A DNA stretch of 64,000 bases from Ligilactobacillus ruminis DSM 20403 = NBRC 102161 (GCF_900113455.1 NZ_FOPI01000007.1:1-64000), one strand, 5' to 3'. Positions 21,680-29,599 are shown, counted from the stretch's first letter. Notes: generated by a model not told the origin, from the sequence alone. Made by a program: numbers and translations.

Positions 21680-21688
21680 AGTATAGCA
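21680..21688 (-). promoter_or_regulatory. Extended -10 promoter of glnPQ
   Basis: Minus strand TGCTATACT, about 32 nt before the likely leader end at the glnP ATG. The -35 region is poor. Confidence 0.45.
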
Positions 21689-21699
21689 TATGATTGTCA

Positions 21700-22049
21700 C
21701 AAAATGCTACATTAAAGCATTATAATCTTTTTTTAATAATCTACGGAACCCGCTATCTTTTCATGTTTGTGTGATTTTTTGCATCTTTAAAAATTTTCTT
21801 CTTGAAATCATCGAGCTTCTTTTTGGACTATTCAAAAATTGAATTTTTATTAAACACAGCACGAAGTCTTTGCATGCTGCATGAAAAGCAACTGCCGACA
21901 AGGCGTTACTTTTTATGACATTTAAAAACCGTTTCGAAACTGTTTTTCTTTTAAATTAGTCATTTTTTGCCTAACTAGCCTTGAATTAATCTATATATAA
22001 TTTAGTGCAAAACAAACAGTTTCATACTTCATCGTTTTGTTCGTTGATT
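21700..22049. other. AT-rich gene-free stretch
   Basis: No credible gene in either strand. It contains a palindrome AAAAACcGTTTCGAAACtGTTTTT-like at 21924-21947, which could act as a weak terminator for the acylphosphatase gene. A short stretch near 21850-21870 (TTTTTATTAAACACAGCACG) resembles the AAATACAGTG block of the dispersed repeat and may be a worn remnant. Confidence 0.4.
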
Positions 22050-22421
22050 TTAATTAGCCATTTCAAATTTCCTTTCAGAATTATTAATGCAAATCTTTTG
22101 ATCATCGATTCTGTCAATTTTAATAAATTGGTTGTCTGAGAGTTCCTCAACCAATTTATCAATTGCTCGCGTCGATCCTTGTACCTGCATCTCGACCGTT
22201 CCGTCTGCAAGATTTTTAACCCATCCGGTCAGTCCAAGTTCGTTTGCGAGCATCGTCGAACGATACCTGAACCCCACGCCTTGAACTTTTCCGTAAAAAA
22301 TCAAATGAAGCCTTACTTTATCGCAATCTTGATATTTTGCGCTGAATTTTTGCAAAACTGCCTTTTCTTTTTGAACCGGCTCAGACAGTTGTCCGAACCA
22401 CTTTTTAATTCCATCAAACAT
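22050..22421 (-). CDS. Acylphosphatase
   Basis: Small enzyme hydrolysing acyl phosphates. The 123 residues consist of an N-terminal extension of about 38 residues plus an acylphosphatase domain. Catalytic Arg is in GKVQGVGFRYR and the catalytic Asn in GWVKNLADGTVEMQVQG, both conserved. The extension (MFDGIKKWFGQLSEPVQ..) is not part of the usual 90-residue fold and shows no clear membrane span. It lies between the glnPQ operon and the decayed permease. Confidence 0.85.
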   Translation of the reverse strand: MFDGIKKWFGQLSEPVQKEKAVLQKFSAKYQDCDKVRLHLIFYGKVQGVGFRYRSTMLANELGLTGWVKNLADGTVEMQVQGSTRAIDKLVEELSDNQFIKIDRIDDQKICINNSERKFEMAN

Positions 22422-22451
22422 TTTGATTACCTCGCTTTAGAAAAATGCCAT

Positions 22452-23366
22452 TTAAATTATCTCAATACCGGCAAGCACGCTCAGAACTATGACGACCTTT
22501 TCTTTTATTTCCAAGCGTTTTCCGTATTCTTTTCTCGCATATGCATAAAGTGCCAGTCCTGGCAAATACAGTACGAACAGTCCCAATGCCTGCCAATATC
22601 TAAACATCAAAAGTACCCAGATCTGCGGCACGATGACACCGATCCCAATCAACAAGTTCCCATATTCCTCGTGCTCGTAGCTGTATTTAATTTGGTCCAG
22701 TCCGACAAAAAGAGAAGCCCCCTTCAAGTCCGTAAAATGCCCACACCATCACCATTAAAGATGATGAAATCTGCTTAAAAACACTTGTTGACTGATATGT
22801 ACCAGAAATAGTGCGGCCATTGACTTTTCCCCAAAGATCCGCTGTTAAGATTCCTGCTTTGAAACTGACTGCCATTACAACGATAAACAAGGTCAAAGGG
22901 ATGACTTTGGCACAAGTCACGATTGCATTTATGAATGATGCGGATTTTATACCGCGATTTACCAAAAAAGACAAAAACCACAAGATAAAAATTGAGCTGA
23001 CGCTTTTTAAAAAGTTGCCCATCCCCCTCAATTCAGGCATAAAAAAACCGATTGCGCCAGAATCATCGCATAAGCAACGTTGCCCATCCATCCCGATATC
23101 CAATAGGTCCATCCTGACATGAATTCTCCCATTGGCCCGAAGCATTTGCCTGCATAGCCGAAAATCCCTGATTCAGATTGTTTTTGTCCCAAATTATTCA
23201 GCGAAGCAACCAGGCAAAACGTCCCGGTACCAACAATCAGCCACGCAATTAATGCTGGTCCCGGTGACGCTGCCTTTGCCAAATCGTTGCTAAGTCCAAA
23301 AATACCGGTGCCGATTGAAGATCCGACAATGCTGGTGGTCAAATCAAACTTTGTTTCTTTTTCATT
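22452..23366 (-). pseudogene. Decayed arginine/ornithine antiporter-like APC permease
   Basis: Three overlapping minus-strand frames rebuild pieces of one amino acid permease. The N-terminal part is TTSIVGSSIGTGIFGLSND (23028-23342). The middle part has TM helices up to VWAFYGLEGG (22687-23060). The C-terminal part ASLFVGLDQIKYSY..LYAYARKEYGKRL covers 22452-22727. These match the start and end of ArcD-type antiporters, but about 150-200 residues between GLEGG and the C-terminal part are missing. There are at least three lesions: a frameshift right after the ATG at 23364-23366, another near 23040, and the internal deletion near 22720. It cannot encode a transporter. Confidence 0.85.
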
Positions 23367-23501
23367 ACTTCAAGCAAGACGCATAAAAGATCAAAAGACG
23401 TCTCGATGCTCCTTTCTCAATATTTTCCAGCTGTCGCAGGCCTTTTTTTGCATACGCTCCTGCTTTTTTCAGCCGACCGCTTTCTTGATATTTTATATTA
23501 T
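23366..23501 (-). pseudogene. 3' stump of an unidentified gene cut by the IS605 element
   Basis: An open frame runs from the IS605 right end to TAA at 23366-23368. It encodes a basic C-terminal tail containing RLKKAGAYAKKGLRQLENIE. Its stop overlaps the ATG of the permease pseudogene (TAATG), a coupling typical of real operons. The 5' part is not present on the far side of the element. The family is unknown. Confidence 0.5.
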
Positions 23502-23724
23502 GTGAACGGAACTCGACACTAAAGTACCGAGCTTCCTAGTGGCAATAGCTACTTTTTAGCTATTATTCCTAAAAAACGTTTAGGCAATGCGTATTTAAAA
23601 TACGGTAGTCATTTAAGACTCTCCAAGATATATCGCACTCGTTTCGCAAGCTCAGAGTGATACGCCTACATCAAATCTTATAGCCATTTAAGACGACAAG
23701 GTTCTGTCTCGCCTATATTTCTAA

Positions 23725-25114
23725 TTAACAGTTTAAATTCAATGGTTTAATTGCTGTTTTTATTTTGCCTTCTTTGTATAATTTCAAGCTTTCTTTATAT
23801 TTGATATGTTCTTTGGGATTTAACGCCCATGCTAAAATATTCCTGCTTGCATTTAAATCCCGTTCGATAATTGCTTCAGTATGCTTCGACACCCATTTTC
23901 CATCATTTACATCATGTTTTTCCTGGTATTTGGTCCCGTATTCCGCTTGACTAGTTTTGTAACTGTCAACTAAGATAACCGTTTTCCCTAAACGGTTAGC
24001 CATTTGAATCAGTAATCGTCCCATTTCATACGGCTTTATCTTCGCTAATTTACTATTCTTAGCTTTGTTTTGCTTAACGTTAATTTGATTTCGCTTCCTC
24101 ATTTTCTTTGCGTTTAAATTTTCAATCGCAATTAAATCATTTTCAGCAAATAGTTCTTTTGCCATTCGCTTATATTCTGCAGTTGGAATGTGACTGCGTT
24201 TGCTGCTTAAATATCGTATATCTTCGTTTAATTTAGTTATCCTTTGGGATTTTTGGGACAACCAAGTTATTAAATCTCTTTGAGATTTCAACTTGTTGAT
24301 TTCAGCTTCTAATTTGTCAGCTTTATCCGATACGTTCTTACTAAGATACAACTCATCATTATCAGATGTATGCCAAATTTTATTATTCTTCATATTCCAA
24401 TCGGCACCAATCATATTAACAATTCCTTTACGTTCATTAATAGTTTTGAATACAATCTGAAGCTCAAACTGCCCGTTAGCTTTGCGTTTGATTTTAGTTG
24501 TGACAATCTTGGTATTTTTCATATTTTTAATGTTCTCAACAACTTGAATAGTGCCGTAATCTTGAATTTTAATAAAATGTGCTGAAATAATCTTGGCTTG
24601 TCCGCTTGAAGGGAGAGATACACAGTTTTTACTTTGATTGGGGCGCAAATAATTCAAAGACCCTTTACGATACCATGATTTATGTTTAGGATTATTATCA
24701 TGTAAATTATTTTGATAATCCTTTTTAATTTTGTTTAGACATCTTAGACGCAGATATTAAATTTTTTCGGTATTCACCAAAGTTAGTTAAAATAGATACT
24801 AAGTATTCGTCTCTTAACGCTTGTGAGTGAATCCCGACTTTTTTGCCATCCCATTTGGATAATCCATATAAGTCTTTTAAGATTTTCGGAATCAAAACAT
24901 CTTTAGCTAAAAATAACTTAGCTTTTTTGTTGTTCGGATATGGTCGTTTTAAATTTTTAACACCATAGGTCTTCTCTAAGTATTTAAGTACGTAATTGTA
25001 TATTTTGTTTTTCGCTTCAATATTCCTTTCAAATTTAGCTGTCAAATCATTAGTGGCAACTAAACGATATCGTCTTACTCTAATATATTCAGTTGTCTTT
25101 GGCAGCTTTAGCAT
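23725..25114 (-). pseudogene. tnpB: tnpB RNA-guided nuclease gene, frameshifted
   Basis: The N-terminal frame (24725-25114, 129 codons) stops at TAA 24725-24727. The rest continues in the next frame: about 22 codons bridge the gap (KKDYQNNLHDNNPKHKSW..), then the frame 23725-24657. One extra base in an A-rich run (AAACAAAATTAAAAAGG) explains the break. The C-terminal part keeps the three RuvC acids: Asp in IGADWNMK, Glu in LIAIENLN, Asp in ERDLNASRNI. The usual zinc-ribbon cysteines between motifs II and III are absent (SYKTSQAEYGTKYQEKHDV). Nuclease activity is unlikely unless the shift is bypassed. Confidence 0.8.
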
Positions 25115-25115
25115 T

Positions 25116-25559
25116 TTATATCTTCCCTTTACTTTTCTTTTGTTTTCTAATATATTCTCTAATCATATCTTCAGAACGCTCACTCACAGTACATGCGAAA
25201 TCGCTTGGTTGCCACAAATGACCTCCACATAATTTTTCTTTTATTTCCGGGTGGTGCATAAACAGCATTCTAGCTGAGACTCCCTTATATCCTTTCATCA
25301 TTGAAGAAATGGAATGTTTAGGACTCGCATCAATTAACATATGCACATGGTCGGGCATGATATTGATTTCTATTATTTTACCCGAAAATTGTTCTGTCAT
25401 ACTCTTCAATAATTCTTCTAATTCTGTTTTTATATCAGCAATTAAGACATCGCGTCTATATTTCGTGACTAAAATCAAATGATATTGTAAAGAATAAACG
25501 CTACTTCTAGCATAATTTAATTCGCTGGAATGCTTTTGCATTGTCATCAACCTTATCAT
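25116..25559 (-). CDS. tnpA: IS200/IS605 family Y1 transposase TnpA
   Basis: HUH single-strand transposase, 147 residues. It contains YHLILVTKYRRDVL, the HUH pair in MPDHVHMLID, and the catalytic Tyr in MIREYIRKQKK. The GGHLWQPSDFACTV segment matches the family's G..LW..SYF region. It appears intact, so this copy could still mobilise itself or related ends even though tnpB is broken. The true start may be Met5 or Met7 rather than the first Met. It is separated from tnpB by 1 bp. Confidence 0.9.
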   Translation of the reverse strand: MIRLMTMQKHSSELNYARSSVYSLQYHLILVTKYRRDVLIADIKTELEELLKSMTEQFSGKIIEINIMPDHVHMLIDASPKHSISSMMKGYKGVSARMLFMHHPEIKEKLCGGHLWQPSDFACTVSERSEDMIREYIRKQKKSKGKI

Positions 25560-25698
25560 TGTTTATTATAACTTATAATTAATTATTTGCATTGTCAATT
25601 ATTGAGCACTAAAAAAAGGCGCGTTCCTCTCGGTAATAAGTTACCGAGTTTCCACGCGCGCTACGCGAAAAATATCTGGGAATAATTCCAATTTACCA

Positions 25699-25727
25699 TT
25701 GACATTTTTTCGCCATTTTTATATACT
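25699..25727 (+). promoter_or_regulatory. Strong promoter of tRNA-Gln(CTG)
   Basis: TTGACA, spacer of 17, TATACT, ending 19 bp before the tRNA. One of the best sigma-A promoters of the window; it begins about 35-40 bp beyond the IS605 left end. Confidence 0.85.
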
Positions 25728-25746
25728 ATAGAAGTTGATTGATTTA

Positions 25747-25820
25747 TTGGGCATTCGCCAAATTGGTAAGGCAGTGGACTCTGAATCCATAATTTACAGG
25801 TTCGAACCCTGTATGCCCAA
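25747..25820 (+). tRNA. tRNA-Gln (anticodon CTG)
   Basis: 74 nt, no encoded CCA. The acceptor TTGGGCA / TGCCCAA pairs fully. The anticodon stem is GTGGA / TCCAT with loop CTCTGAA, giving anticodon CTG (codon CAG). T loop GGTTCGAACC. It is flanked by its own promoter and terminator, a single-gene unit. A CTG isoacceptor is additional to the usual TTG one in low-GC Gram-positives. Confidence 0.9.
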
Positions 25821-25837
25821 TCTCTTTGATATTTTTA

Positions 25838-25865
25838 AAGTCAGGTTTATGCCTGGCTTTTTTTG
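25838..25865 (+). terminator. Terminator of tRNA-Gln
   Basis: GTCAGG / CCTGGC stem followed by a run of seven T. Confidence 0.8.
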
Positions 25866-25877
25866 TATAGTCCGCTT

Positions 25878-25916
25878 AAAAACAAGGCGCCGTTTCATCA
25901 ACAACGCCTTGTTTTG
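25878..25916. terminator. Inverted repeat, possible bidirectional terminator
   Basis: AAAACAAGGCG, about 14-nt loop, CGCCTTGTTTT. It lies between the tRNA terminator and the ISL3 left end. Confidence 0.5.
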
Positions 25917-26040
25917 ACATACATGTCATTCATTCGCGAAATTTCTGGGTCTATACTAAATGGTGTTGATGATGATTTTTCAACACCATTTTTTGTATTC
26001 ACAAAATATCTTCGCAATGCTATAAAATGAAACTATACAA

Positions 26041-26961
26041 ATGCAGCTGAAGCGAAGCGTCCTGCACATGGCACGGGAGGGAATCACTGCGACAAGCATC
26101 GCCAGAATCTGTCACTGTTCGCCTTCAAGCGTCATCAGAATAATTGACGAAGCCGTTGAATTGAAGTCAAGAGTCGCAAGACTGCCCGAGAATCTCTGCT
26201 TTGATGAATTCCGTTCCGTGAACAGCACCATGTCATTCATCTGCTGCGACGCTGAAGGAAGTCATGACATCGTGGCTATTCTTGAAAACAGATTGACGAA
26301 GACAATCAGGGAGCACTTCATGAACCGCTACACGAACCGGGAAAGAGCTGCGGTGAAATCCGTAGTTGTCGACCTGAATGCCCAGTACATCAAGTTCATC
26401 AAGGCATTGTTTCCGAATGCCCGGATCATCATCGACCGCTTCCACATCGTACAGCTGGTCGGAAGAGCGCTGGGCAATGCAAGGATAAGCCTGATGAAGA
26501 AGATGAACGACTGCCACTGCAGGGAATACAAGATACTGAAGGCACACTGGCGTCTGTTTCACAAGGATTTCGCTGACCTTGAAGCTGACAGGTCAGTTTA
26601 TTTACGGGGAGTCAATGAATACATGACGCAACAGAATGCCCTTGACCTGATTGTCAAAAATCACCCGCAGTTTGAAAAGGTCTACGATGCGTATCAGGAT
26701 GTATTCAATGCACTGAAGGAAAAAAACAGGGAGAGGCTCATTGATGTCCTGGAAAACTACCGTCGTTCGGGTCAGAGCATGGACACAACTATTTCCACCT
26801 TGAAGAAGAACATGACAGCCGTTCTTAACAGCGTCGAGTATGATTTCTCCAACGGTCCGGTTGAAGGAATAAACCGCAGAATCAAGAGTCTGAAGCGCAG
26901 TTGCTTTGGATTCAGGAATCTTGATAACTTCAGGAAACGCATTGCGCTGATCAGAAGCTGA
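26041..26961 (+). pseudogene. ISL3-family transposase, N-terminal domain missing
   Basis: An open frame of 306 residues covers the helix-turn-helix (GITATSIARICHCSPSSVIRI) and the whole DDE domain: Asp in SFICCDAEGSH, Asp in KSVVVDLNAQYIKFIKALFPNA with the family motif IIIDRFHIVQL, and Glu in SNGPVEGINRRIKSLKR. ISL3 transposases are normally about 420 residues with an N-terminal zinc-binding domain. Here a TAA lies in frame 18 bp before the ATG and no zinc-finger sequence lies between it and the left end. Probably inactive or unable to bind its ends. Confidence 0.8.
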
Positions 26962-26979
26962 CGCTGAAAGTGTTTTTGA

Positions 26980-27300
26980 GACAGCCTCTCTGAATACACT
27001 TCCTCCAGCCGTAGTTTCCGGCGGGTAAGCATTGTGATGTCAACCGCAACCGGGCAAAGTCGTGGAGCGTGCGGCAGAGACAAGGTGTGGAACCGAGCGC
27101 TTAGCCCGCGAGCACCAGGCCTGCTCGAACGCAAGCAGGCGAGCCTGCCAAGTAAGAGTACCTGGGCGGAACGGGCTGCGAGGTGAAACCCAGTTAGGTC
27201 GCAGCGCGTTCGAGCTTTGCAAATCAACGACAGGAATTCATACATGAATCCACGCCAGCGGAAACGCAGGCGGTGTTGATACGTAACTGTACCAATTTGA
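26980..27300. other. GC-rich noncoding passenger inside the ISL3 element
   Basis: About 320 bp after the transposase stop are clearly more GC-rich than the surroundings and hold several potential stems, for example GCCTGCT cgaacgc AGCAGGC near 27119-27140. I find no convincing gene. A 241-codon minus-strand frame crosses it but also runs through the transposase, the IS end and copy C, so it is a chance frame. A hairpin with an AAAACT..AGTTTT stem (27331-27362) follows near the right end. Confidence 0.5.
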
Positions 27301-27393
27301 AAAAACACAGGAGAAACCGACGGGAACAAAAAAACTCCACTCCATTTCTGAAGTGAAGTTTTCGAGGTCATCAACACCATTTGACAAAGACCC

Positions 27394-27514
27394 ACTTTTT
27401 TCTTATTTCCATCATAGCAAGCGATTGTCATGCATACGCAAAAAAACGGATGATTTGCAAATAATTGCAAATCATCCGGTTTTTCAATTTGAGGCATAGT
27501 TTTTTTCCCAGTCT
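27394..27514. repeat. Dispersed intergenic repeat, copy C (3' part only)
   Basis: The 121 bp match the last part of copies A, B and D: CTTATTTCCATCA, ATTGTCATGCATACGC, the hairpin GGATGATTTGCAA taa TTGCAAATCATCC (27438-27485, perfect 13-bp arms) and GAGGCATAGTTTTTTTCCCAG. The 5' half is absent where the ISL3 end abuts. Confidence 0.8.
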
Positions 27515-27550
27515 CTTTGTTATTTTGAATATTTCCAAAACCGTTCGGTA

Positions 27551-27877
27551 CTAGGAATTTTTTCCCGCCTTTTTGTTTCCTTGTTTTTTGACATAACGAT
27601 CGGCATGTTTTTCCAAGTACTGCAACAACTTTGCTTCATTTGCAAATTCACGCGGGTGCTTTTGACCGTGCAAACGCAACGTAATCTTATTGATTTTGTC
27701 GCGACCGGTCCATGTATACGAATGTTCTACGATGAAACGATTCAAAAACTCGCCGTCACGCTTTCCAAACTTCAACACATAGACTCTCTCAGGCACCATC
27801 AACGGATTAACGTGCTCTTTTTCATACTCGACACCATGAGCATTTAAAAAATTTTTAGTTCTTCTCAACATTAGCAT
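27551..27877 (-). CDS. Hypothetical protein, 108 aa
   Basis: Basic soluble protein with a Lys/Asn/Gly-rich tail (KKQGNKKAGKNS). I do not recognise the family. It has its own promoter (27920-27947) and the very strong ribosome site AAAGGAGGAAAC, so it is a real, well-expressed gene by its signals. The copy C hairpin downstream can terminate it. Confidence 0.7.
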   Translation of the reverse strand: MLMLRRTKNFLNAHGVEYEKEHVNPLMVPERVYVLKFGKRDGEFLNRFIVEHSYTWTGRDKINKITLRLHGQKHPREFANEAKLLQYLEKHADRYVKKQGNKKAGKNS

Positions 27878-27919
27878 GTTTCCTCCTTTTTGACAGTTTT
27901 CCGTGTTTTTCTTTGCTTT

Positions 27920-27947
27920 ATTATAGCATTTATCTCAAAAATATCAA
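27920..27947 (-). promoter_or_regulatory. Promoter of the 108-aa gene
   Basis: Minus strand TTGATA, spacer of 16, TATAAT with TGC directly before it (extended -10). Confidence 0.75.
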
Positions 27948-28032
27948 TCCTGAAAAAGCGTTTTGCTTTTTAAGTCCTTGAACACATCCTTTTCATCAAA
28001 GAACGTCCCCAGACTTTAAACATCGCTATAAT

Positions 28033-28062
28033 AACAAAGGCTGGGATAACCTTCCCAGCCTC
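28033..28062 (-). terminator. Terminator of tRNA-Glu
   Basis: Minus strand GGCTGGGA aggtta TCCCAGCC then TTTGTT. The arms equal the terminal motif of the dispersed repeats. Confidence 0.75.
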
Positions 28063-28066
28063 AATA

Positions 28067-28139
28067 TCACCCGTACGGGGATCGAACCCGTAACTCCGCC
28101 TTGAGAGGGCGACGTCTTAACCAATTTGACCAACGGGCA
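28067..28139 (-). tRNA. tRNA-Glu (anticodon CTC)
   Basis: 73 nt, no encoded CCA. The anticodon arm TCGCC CTCTCAA GGCGG gives anticodon CTC (codon GAG). T arm ACGGG TTCGATC CCCGT. D loop with TTGGTTAA. The acceptor stem has two wobble pairs at its tip (T1-G72, G2-T71) and then five Watson-Crick pairs, unusual for tRNA-Glu. It has its own promoter and terminator. Confidence 0.8.
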
Positions 28140-28157
28140 AAATAACTTACTTTTTTT

Positions 28158-28185
28158 ATTATACTCTGTTAATTTGAAAAGTCAA
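28158..28185 (-). promoter_or_regulatory. Promoter of tRNA-Glu(CTC)
   Basis: Minus strand TTGACT, spacer of 16, TATAAT, about 19 bp before the tRNA. Confidence 0.8.
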
Positions 28186-28368
28186 CTATTTTTTTAAACG
28201 ATCAAACGCCTGAATCGCATATCCGACGAACAAGATGAACACCCATATGGTGCAGAACACGAAAACCAAAGATATCAGCTTTGAATCAAAAAAACTTCTC
28301 GAAACGAAAAGCAAGACGTCAATCACGCTCCAAACTATCAGCTTTTCCAAACTACTTTCCACGTTCAA
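28186..28368 (-). CDS. Small membrane protein, 60 aa
   Basis: Short frame with two hydrophobic segments (about 8-26 and 31-52) and a basic end. It overlaps the 3' end of the phosphodiesterase gene by 17 bp. The first codon is TTG; other starts (GTG, TTG) follow closely. No family recognised. The hydrophobic pattern makes it plausible, but start and reality are uncertain. Confidence 0.4.
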   Translation of the reverse strand: MNVESSLEKLIVWSVIDVLLFVSRSFFDSKLISLVFVFCTIWVFILFVGYAIQAFDRLKK

Positions 28369-28876
28369 ACACGACCTTTAATTCTTTAATCGGTTTCATG
28401 TCACGATCATAATACTGGATTCGATAATAATCCTCATCCGTTTCAAGAAGCGCGTACGTTCCTCCGATTGATGCGTATTTTCCTCTTGGAAAACTGATGC
28501 TTCCCGGATTGATCATCAAGCGTTCATCATTAAAACTTGCGCCCAACTGATGAGTGTGACCAAAAAATGCAATTCCGCAGCCTTCCTCTTGCATTTTAAA
28601 ATCAAGCCGATTCAAACCAAAGCCCACGCCCAAAAGATGTCCGTGAACAAGCAGCATTCGATCGGGGCCGACCTGCTTTACCGCTTGTCCTAAAAATTCA
28701 GGATCATAGTCGCAATTTCCCCCGACGACGATCATTTTATCAAACAGTTCGTCGTCAGATTTGAGTTCTGAGTCGCCGCAATGAAACATCGCATCAACTT
28801 TTCCTGTATAATTTTTAACAAGTTTGCATAAAATATCGCGATCTCCGTGACTGTCGCTTACGATTAAATAAAGCAT
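28352..28876 (-). CDS. YfcE/YsnB-like metallophosphoesterase
   Basis: Calcineurin-like phosphodiesterase of the MJ0936/YfcE type, 174 residues from ATG 28874-28876 (MLYLIVSDSHGD) behind AGGGGGC. Metal ligands are in SDSHGD, FHCGDSE, VGGNCD, VHGH and FFGHTH. These enzymes cleave phosphodiesters such as bis-p-nitrophenyl phosphate in vitro; the natural substrate is uncertain. It follows rdgB, as in many lactobacilli. Confidence 0.9.
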   Translation of the reverse strand: MLYLIVSDSHGDRDILCKLVKNYTGKVDAMFHCGDSELKSDDELFDKMIVVGGNCDYDPEFLGQAVKQVGPDRMLLVHGHLLGVGFGLNRLDFKMQEEGCGIAFFGHTHQLGASFNDERLMINPGSISFPRGKYASIGGTYALLETDEDYYRIQYYDRDMKPIKELKVVFERGK

Positions 28877-28887
28877 CTCCATGCCCC

Positions 28888-29484
28888 CTATTCGTTCCAC
28901 CATTCGTCAAACTTTTCCAACAAATTTTCGGTTGCCTTTGCACGATGACTGACCTTATTTTTTTCTTCCATCCCGATTTCGCCAAAAGTCTTGCCAAATT
29001 CAGGATAGTAAAACAACGGATCGTAGCCGAAACCGTCTTCGCCATGCTTTTCATGCGCAATCAGGCCATAGACGTCACCGTTTGCCTCCAACGGAGTCTT
29101 GTCAGGCGCAGTAGCCACGATTGAACAATGAAAATGCGCCGTACGCTTTTCGTCAGGAACTTTCTTCAATGCTTTCAAAAGCTTTTTGTTATTAGCTTCA
29201 TCATCATGATCACCCGCATACCTTGCAGAATAGATTCCAGGCGCTCCATTCAGCGCATCGACGACCAATCCGGAATCATCAGCCAAAACGGGAATGTTGA
29301 GTTTATCAGTCAGCGTTTGTGCCTTAATCAAAGCATTCTCTGAAAAAGTTTTGCCATTTTCAATGATTTCAACTTGTTCATTCAAGTCTTTCAAAGTAAT
29401 AACCTCAATCCCTTTTGGTTCAAAAAGTTTGCGATACTCACGAGCCTTGCCGGCATTTTTGGTTGCTATCAAAATCTTAGTCAT
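28888..29484 (-). CDS. rdgB: XTP/dITP diphosphatase (RdgB/HAM1)
   Basis: Hydrolyses non-canonical purine triphosphates to keep inosine and xanthine out of DNA. The 198 residues begin with the family signature (KILIATKNAGKAREY). Substrate-binding segments are LADDSGLVVDALNGAPGIYSARYAG and GEDGFGYDPLFYYPE. The usual neighbour murI is absent here. The promoter is at 29516-29544 and the gene diverges from yslB. Confidence 0.95.
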   Translation of the reverse strand: MTKILIATKNAGKAREYRKLFEPKGIEVITLKDLNEQVEIIENGKTFSENALIKAQTLTDKLNIPVLADDSGLVVDALNGAPGIYSARYAGDHDDEANNKKLLKALKKVPDEKRTAHFHCSIVATAPDKTPLEANGDVYGLIAHEKHGEDGFGYDPLFYYPEFGKTFGEIGMEEKNKVSHRAKATENLLEKFDEWWNE

Positions 29485-29515
29485 AAAACTTTACCTCAGT
29501 TTTTTATTTACGTTA

Positions 29516-29544
29516 ATTATGCTCAATTTTTACGTCTTTTGCAA
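29516..29544 (-). promoter_or_regulatory. Promoter of rdgB operon
   Basis: Minus strand TTGCAA, spacer of 17, CATAAT. Confidence 0.55.
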
Positions 29545-29593
29545 GCTGACTTTAATCGCTGCAAAAATATTCGAAAATCACTCTGTTACAATG

Positions 29594-29599
29594 TATAAT
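29594..29599 (+). promoter_or_regulatory. -10 element of the DUF2507 gene
   Basis: TATAAT about 38 bp before the ATG; the -35 is weak. Confidence 0.4.

Larger units (their letters stand above)
23502..25665 (-). mobile_element. IS200/IS605-family element with tnpA and split tnpB
   Basis: Oriented on the minus strand: left end near 25619-25659 with a subterminal hairpin (CTCGGTAA taag TTACCGAG inside a GCGCGT/ACGCGC stem), tnpA, tnpB, then a right end of about 200 nt finishing in an AAGCTCG..TTTAG..CGAG hairpin and GTTCAC at 23502-23507. As in this family, there are hairpin ends rather than inverted repeats, and no target duplication. The last 200 nt would correspond to the omegaRNA scaffold. 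Exact ends are inferred. Confidence 0.75.
25947..27393 (+). mobile_element. ISL3-family element with deleted transposase
   Basis: Ends: GGGTCTATACTAAATGGTGT.. at the left (25947-25972) and the inverse ..ACACCATTTGACAAAGACCC at the right (27368-27393), matching in 22 of 26 positions. They flank an ISL3-type transposase. The 8-bp flanks (AAATTTCT and ACTTTTTT) are not a target duplication. The right flank is the 3' part of a dispersed repeat (copy C) whose 5' part is missing, suggesting a deletion next to the element. Confidence 0.8.

Noticed and set aside
26772-27497. 241-codon minus-strand frame across the ISL3 element
   Set aside because: It runs antisense to the transposase, through the IS end and into repeat copy C, with no ribosome site and low-complexity composition; a chance frame in GC-rich DNA.
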